A stretch of DNA of 64,000 nt from Rhizobium etli 8C-3 (GTDB lineage Bacteria > Pseudomonadota > Alphaproteobacteria > Rhizobiales > Rhizobiaceae). The stretch spans positions 2,189,964 through 2,253,963 of the forward strand of contig NZ_CP017244.1 in the NCBI RefSeq assembly GCF_001908375.1, given 5' to 3'. The translations under genes and the position numbers were made by a program. Each line of letters begins with the position of its first letter. Position 1 is the stretch's first letter. The notes beneath the pieces are model-generated. The model saw only the letters and a list, made by a program, of their open reading frames with translations. It did not search any database and was not told the origin of the DNA. Shown piece by piece: positions 60,197 to 64,000 of this stretch.

Positions 60197-60281
60197 CCAT
60201 GGCCTTGCAAGAAAATGAGAATCGGCGCTAAATGCGCTTTCATTGGCCTCACGGCGTTAAAATCGCATTTTCGAGATTTCC

Positions 60282-61496
60282 ATGAATATGGCACCTACAA
60301 TTGGTAAAGCAATTTCTGATGTCGATCAGCTGATCATCGGCCAGGCACAGGAACTGTCCGACAAGTTGAAGCAGCATCGCCTGGAAATGTTTCCGCCCCG
60401 TGCGATGAAAAGCCTGCGCGAATTCCAGCTTGCCGAAGTGGCGCGCTTTCTTGGCGTCACGAGCGGCTATCTTCGCAATCTCTCGCTGGAGGGCAAGGGG
60501 CCTCTGCCGCAGGTGACGCCATCGGGGCGCAGATCCTATACCGCCAGGCAGATGGATGAAATGCGCCTGTTCTTGGATCAGAATGCCAGAGGCAGCACGC
60601 GTTACGTCCCGCACCGCACGGGCAATGAACACCTGCAGGTCATCGCCGTCGTGAATTTCAAGGGCGGCAGCGGCAAAACCACGAGTGCTGCCCATCTCGC
60701 CCAGCATCTGGCGCTGACTGGCCACCGTGTTCTTGCCGTCGACCTCGACCCGCAGGCCTCGCTTTCGGCGATCCACGGCTTTCAGCCGGAATTCGACGTC
60801 GACGAAAACGAGACGCTTTATGCGGCAATCCGTTACGACGACGAGCGGCGACCGCTGAGGGAGATCATTCGCAAGACCAATTTCCCCAATCTCGATCTGG
60901 TTCCAGGCAATCTCGAATTGATGGAATTCGAGCATGATACGCCGCGCGTGCTTGCCCAGGGCAAGGCCAGCGACTACGGCCGCATCTTCTTTGCCCGCCT
61001 TGACGAGGCGCTGTCTTCCGTCGCCGACGACTATGATGTCGTCGTCATCGACTGCCCTCCCCAGCTCGGCTTCCTGACGATGAGCGCCATCTGCAGCGCA
61101 ACCGCCGTGCTCATCACCGTTCATCCGCAAATGCTCGACGTGATGTCGATGTGCCAGTTCCTGCAGATGCTGGGCGAGGTGCTGAACACGCTGAAAGGTG
61201 CCGGCGGCAACATGAATCTCGACTGGTTGCGCTATCTCGTGACGCGCTACGACCCGCAGGATGGGCCACAGACGCAGATGGTCGCCTTCATGCGCTCGAT
61301 GTTCCGCAATCACGTGCTCACCAATCCGATGCTGCGAAGCGTGGCGATTTCGGATGCTGCCATGACCAACCAGACCCTCTACGAGGTGGAGCGCAATCAG
61401 TTTACCCGCGCGACCTATGACCGCGCCATGGAGGCCATGAGCGCGGTAAATGGCGAAATCGCCGAGCTCATCCATAAGGCATGGGGGCGCAGATGA
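60282..61496 (+). CDS. repA: Plasmid partitioning protein RepA (ParA-type ATPase)
   Basis: This 404-residue protein has an N-terminal HTH-like domain (LREFQLAEVARFLGVTSGYLRNLSLEG) and the deviant Walker A KGGSGKTT at 127-134. YDVVVIDCPPQLGFLTMSA is the second ATPase motif. It segregates the replicon together with RepB and autorepresses the operon. RepB follows 51 bases downstream. Both the length and the N-terminal region match rhizobial RepA of repABC plasmids. The RBS is weak (CGAGATTTCC). Confidence 0.97.
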   Translation: MNMAPTIGKAISDVDQLIIGQAQELSDKLKQHRLEMFPPRAMKSLREFQLAEVARFLGVTSGYLRNLSLEGKGPLPQVTPSGRRSYTARQMDEMRLFLDQNARGSTRYVPHRTGNEHLQVIAVVNFKGGSGKTTSAAHLAQHLALTGHRVLAVDLDPQASLSAIHGFQPEFDVDENETLYAAIRYDDERRPLREIIRKTNFPNLDLVPGNLELMEFEHDTPRVLAQGKASDYGRIFFARLDEALSSVADDYDVVVIDCPPQLGFLTMSAICSATAVLITVHPQMLDVMSMCQFLQMLGEVLNTLKGAGGNMNLDWLRYLVTRYDPQDGPQTQMVAFMRSMFRNHVLTNPMLRSVAISDAAMTNQTLYEVERNQFTRATYDRAMEAMSAVNGEIAELIHKAWGRR

Positions 61497-61547
61497 CGGC
61501 ACACAGACTGACCGCAACCAACCGTTCAACCGCCGGGAGGAGAAAGA

Positions 61548-62588
61548 ATGGCACGTAAGAATATCCTCTCGGGCCTGATGGACGATTCCAAAAAGTTTAC
61601 CGCCGTAAACAGCGAGCCCGTAAACGACCCCGACAAGCAGCAGATCAATTTCAAGGGAATTGGCGCCCTCGGTGCCGTTACCCGCAGTATCGATGCCCTG
61701 GCCGCACGGGCGGACGCTGCGCGCGAAATCGAAGAAATGCTCGCCCATGGCGAAACCGTGATTGATCTCGACACCGCACTCATTGAAGATTCCTTCGTCA
61801 GCGATCGCCTCGGGCACAATGATGAGCAGTTTCAGGAATTGGTGGAAGCCATTCGCCTTCGAGGTCAGGATTCACCCATTCTTGTCCGCCCGCATCCGCA
61901 AAAGGATGGGAAGTACCAGATCGCCTTCGGCCATCGCCGCGCGCGCGCTGCCAAGGAACTTGGCCGGCCGGTTCGCGCCGTCGTCAAGAAGCTTGCCGAC
62001 CGCGATCATGTCATTGCCCAGGGACAAGAAAACTCCGCACGCGCGGATCTCTCCTTCATCGAACGGACGATGTTTGCCGACAAGCTCGACAAGCTGGGCT
62101 TCGATCGGGAGACGATCATGGCAGCGCTCAATGCCGACAAGACGACGATCTCCAAGATGCTGTCCGTCACCCGGCGCATTCCGGCCGAGATTCTGTCGGC
62201 AATCGGCGCAGCGCGCGCAACTGGCCGCGACCGTTGGCATGACCTTTCGGCGAAATTTGAAGAAGACAATGCTGCCGAGCGGGCGATGCTGTTTATCGAA
62301 ACGCCAGCCTTCGAAGCTGCCGGGCCGGACGCCCGGTTCGACATGCTTGCGGCATTCCTCAGCAAGAAGCCGGCACCAGCCGTCCAGACCACAACGCCGT
62401 CTTCGGCCGTGACCCAGTGGCAGCGCCGGGACGTCAAGGCGAAGATCAAGGATGACGGGAAGCAGTTCACCATCGCGCTGAGGGCAGGGAAGGCGTCAGC
62501 CTTCGGCACCTATATCGCAGACAATCTCGATCGTCTCTATGAGGCGTTCGAAGACAGCAGGACGACAGGAAAGAACGGAGATCAATAG
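61548..62588 (+). CDS. repB: Plasmid partitioning protein RepB (ParB-type)
   Basis: This 346-residue centromere-binding protein has the ParB/Srx domain (FQELVEAIRLRGQDSPILVRPH, FGHRRARAAKELG). A helix-turn-helix KorB-like domain follows (FDRETIMAALNADKTTISKMLSVTRRI). RBS GGGAGGAGAAAGA is strong. It should bind parS and assist RepA in partitioning and repression. Its stop is next to the ctRNA terminator on the opposite strand. Confidence 0.97.
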   Translation: MARKNILSGLMDDSKKFTAVNSEPVNDPDKQQINFKGIGALGAVTRSIDALAARADAAREIEEMLAHGETVIDLDTALIEDSFVSDRLGHNDEQFQELVEAIRLRGQDSPILVRPHPQKDGKYQIAFGHRRARAAKELGRPVRAVVKKLADRDHVIAQGQENSARADLSFIERTMFADKLDKLGFDRETIMAALNADKTTISKMLSVTRRIPAEILSAIGAARATGRDRWHDLSAKFEEDNAAERAMLFIETPAFEAAGPDARFDMLAAFLSKKPAPAVQTTTPSSAVTQWQRRDVKAKIKDDGKQFTIALRAGKASAFGTYIADNLDRLYEAFEDSRTTGKNGDQ

Positions 62589-62589
62589 C

Positions 62590-62642
62590 AAAAGAAAAGG
62601 CCCCCGAACGTTGCCGTAGCGGAAGCCCTCTCTGATCTAGAC
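62590..62642 (-). ncRNA. Counter-transcribed RNA (ctRNA/incA) of the repABC cassette
   Basis: In the repB-repC gap the minus strand reads TTGACT (62672-62677), 17 bases, GATTCT (62649-62654), then a transcript. It ends in the stem GGCTTCCG / CGGGGGCC followed by TTTTCTTTT (62598-62590). The layout equals the small antisense RNA that limits repC expression and sets copy number and incompatibility in repABC plasmids. Length about 53 nt is close to the 55-59 nt of known ctRNAs. Confidence 0.88.
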
Positions 62643-62648
62643 ACCCAG

Positions 62649-62677
62649 AGAATCACATTTCCGCACAATATAGTCAA
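62649..62677 (-). promoter_or_regulatory. Promoter of the ctRNA
   Basis: TTGACT and GATTCT on the minus strand, with a 17-base spacer, drive the antisense RNA in the repB-repC gap. The assignment follows from the conserved position in repABC systems. Confidence 0.7.
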
Positions 62678-62737
62678 GAGTCTCCGGCACCTATTTTCGG
62701 TGAGCTGATATCTTTTGCCTTGAAGAAGGCGAAGAAA

Positions 62738-64000
62738 ATGGAAAGCGGAAGTGTGACGACGCCCTTTGGGCGGCGGCCGATGACACTTGGCATGCTCGCA
62801 AGTCAGGTCACCAGCCACAAAATTGAGCCAGGCGCCTCAATCGACAAATGGAAAATCTATCGTGCGCTTTGTGAAGCCAAGCCTCTGCTCGACATATCCG
62901 ACAGAGCGCTCACGGTATTGAACGCGCTTTTGAGCTTCTACCCGAAAGCCGAGCTTGCAGCAGACGACAGTCTTGTCGTCTTTCCCTCCAATACGCAGCT
63001 ATCGCTTCGCTGCCATGGCATGGCCGAGCAAACGATAAGGCGGCATATGGCCGTCCTCGTGGCCGCCGGTCTCGTGATCCGCAAGGACAGCCCCAACGGC
63101 AAGCGCTACGCTCGCAAGAGCTGCAATGGCGAGATCCACGACGCTTTTGGATTCTCACTCGCGCCTCTGCTTGCGCGCGCCTGCGAAATCGAACGCATGG
63201 CCGCGAAAGTCTCTGCCGACCGTCTCTACATCCAAACGCTCAAGGAACGTCTCACGCTCACCCGCCGCGACATCTCAAAGCTTGTCCAGGCAGCGATCAG
63301 TGAAGAGCTTCCCGGAGACTGGCAAGCGGTGAACGGACGGTTTCACGATATCCTGAACCAATTGCCGCGCAAAGCCGGCGCCCATGCGGTTGCCTCCACA
63401 TTGGATCTCCTCGACGCATTGCGCGATGAAATCGTCAAGCGACTGGAAACACTGATTAAAACGGACGATCTGAGCGCCAATGACTCACAAAATGAGCGGC
63501 ACATACAGATAACAGAATCCGAATCTAATCTTGAATCTGAAGCCGCGGTTAAGATTCCGACCCCTGAGTTGACTGCAGTAAACTCGGCAATGATTGAGGC
63601 AGCAAACGAAGGACACGGTGAACTCCCTCGACTTCCGGCAGGAACCAACACCACATCCACACTATTTCCACTCTCCCTCGTTCTGCAGGCATGCCCGGAA
63701 GCGCGCAGCTACGGACCTGATGGAACTGTCAGAACATGGCAGGACCTCATTGCAGCAGGCGCTATCGTCAGTTCAATGCTTCATATCAGTCCCTCCGCAT
63801 ACAGGGACGCCTGCAGGGTCATGGGTCCGCAAGCGGCCTCAGCCGTGCTTGCCTGCATTTTTGAACGGTCGGGGACGATCAATTCAGCCGGCGGTTATTT
63901 GCGCGACCTCACCCGACGTGCCCAACGCGGAGAGTTTGCAATCGGATCAATGCTAAGAGCACTCGCAAGGACACAGGAACATCATGACGCCCCTCACTGA
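62738..64000 (+). CDS. repC: Replication initiator protein RepC
   Basis: This protein of about 420 residues has the RepC start MESGSVTTPFGRRPMTLGMLASQ (VTTPFGRRPMTL is diagnostic). A winged-helix region FPSNTQLSLRCHGMAEQTIRRHMA and a C-terminal domain with RTWQDLIAAGAIVSSMLHIS follow. A TTG at 62720 would add six residues; ATG 62738 is the conventional start. The stop codon ends exactly at the window edge. RepC is the essential initiator, and the origin is thought to lie within its own coding sequence. Expression is limited by the ctRNA upstream. Confidence 0.95.
   Translation: MESGSVTTPFGRRPMTLGMLASQVTSHKIEPGASIDKWKIYRALCEAKPLLDISDRALTVLNALLSFYPKAELAADDSLVVFPSNTQLSLRCHGMAEQTIRRHMAVLVAAGLVIRKDSPNGKRYARKSCNGEIHDAFGFSLAPLLARACEIERMAAKVSADRLYIQTLKERLTLTRRDISKLVQAAISEELPGDWQAVNGRFHDILNQLPRKAGAHAVASTLDLLDALRDEIVKRLETLIKTDDLSANDSQNERHIQITESESNLESEAAVKIPTPELTAVNSAMIEAANEGHGELPRLPAGTNTTSTLFPLSLVLQACPEARSYGPDGTVRTWQDLIAAGAIVSSMLHISPSAYRDACRVMGPQAASAVLACIFERSGTINSAGGYLRDLTRRAQRGEFAIGSMLRALARTQEHHDAPH
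63460..63600. other. AT-richer segment inside repC, probable origin region
   Basis: This part of repC is poorer in GC than its surroundings (from AAACGGACGATC to the AAGATTCC region) and encodes a variable Glu/Ser-rich linker. In repABC plasmids the replication origin lies inside repC in an AT-rich stretch. The extent given here is approximate. Confidence 0.4.

Noticed and set aside
1..64000. CRISPR arrays, tRNA/rRNA genes, transposases, prophage genes
   Set aside because: No regularly spaced direct repeats, no cloverleaf or rRNA-like sequence and no transposase or phage motif was recognised in reading the window.

Overview
The window is a high-GC alphaproteobacterial replicon that ends in a complete repABC cassette (60282-64000). 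RepA, RepB and RepC lie in that order with a counter-transcribed RNA between repB and repC. This arrangement is diagnostic of large plasmids and chromids of Rhizobiales. The gene content (many ABC uptake systems, sugar-acid and oligosaccharide catabolism, an alpha-r14/NfeR1-type sRNA, a PraR-like XRE regulator) fits a Rhizobium/Agrobacterium/Sinorhizobium-type accessory replicon. No rRNA, tRNA, CRISPR array, prophage or intact insertion sequence was seen.

Layout. (1) 1-10256: glycan locus. A leftward operon (oligopeptide-type ABC transporter, IolB-like isomerase, truncated GH39-like hydrolase) diverges from a LacI regulator and a GH29 alpha-fucosidase. (2) 10353-14134: a SnoaL-like protein and a 1126-residue SAM/cyclase/AAA/TPR signalling protein. 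The 667-base gap after it holds a minus-strand sRNA with three stem-loops, each exposing an anti-Shine-Dalgarno CCTCCTCCC loop. (3) 14802-26236: APC permease, GntR regulator and mannonate dehydratase (uxuA), then a decayed HTH gene. A divergent pair of operons follows: two Gfo/Idh/MocA dehydrogenases plus a GntR regulator leftward, and a sugar ABC transporter rightward. Two copies of a TGGTNNNNCCAGAC operator lie in their shared control region. (4) 26267-33058: EamA permease, a PlsC / CdsA / membrane protein / CDP-alcohol phosphotransferase lipid cassette, a CNNM/CBS membrane protein and a sorbosone-dehydrogenase-like protein.

(5) 33406-38731: ECF sigma factor with a DUF2934 protein, then a periplasmic two-subunit molybdenum hydroxylase with its own three-haem cytochrome c, and a second DUF2934 protein. 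(6) 38843-50663: VOC protein, ThuA-like protein, GntR regulator, M20 and M28 peptidase-family enzymes, a polar amino acid type ABC transporter flanked by two different binding proteins, a fumarylacetoacetase-family enzyme and a PHB-depolymerase-family esterase. (7) 50929-60013: methylmalonyl-CoA mutase, Fsr-type MFS pump, PraR-like regulator, and a PaoABC-type aldehyde oxidoreductase divergent from a TetR regulator with a strong palindromic operator. (8) 60014-64000: repABC with inverted repeats upstream of repA.

Most operons are tightly packed with ATGA overlaps, so several starts were moved downstream of the longest ORF on the basis of overlaps and ribosome-binding sites. Functional assignments rest on motifs read by eye; no database search was possible.
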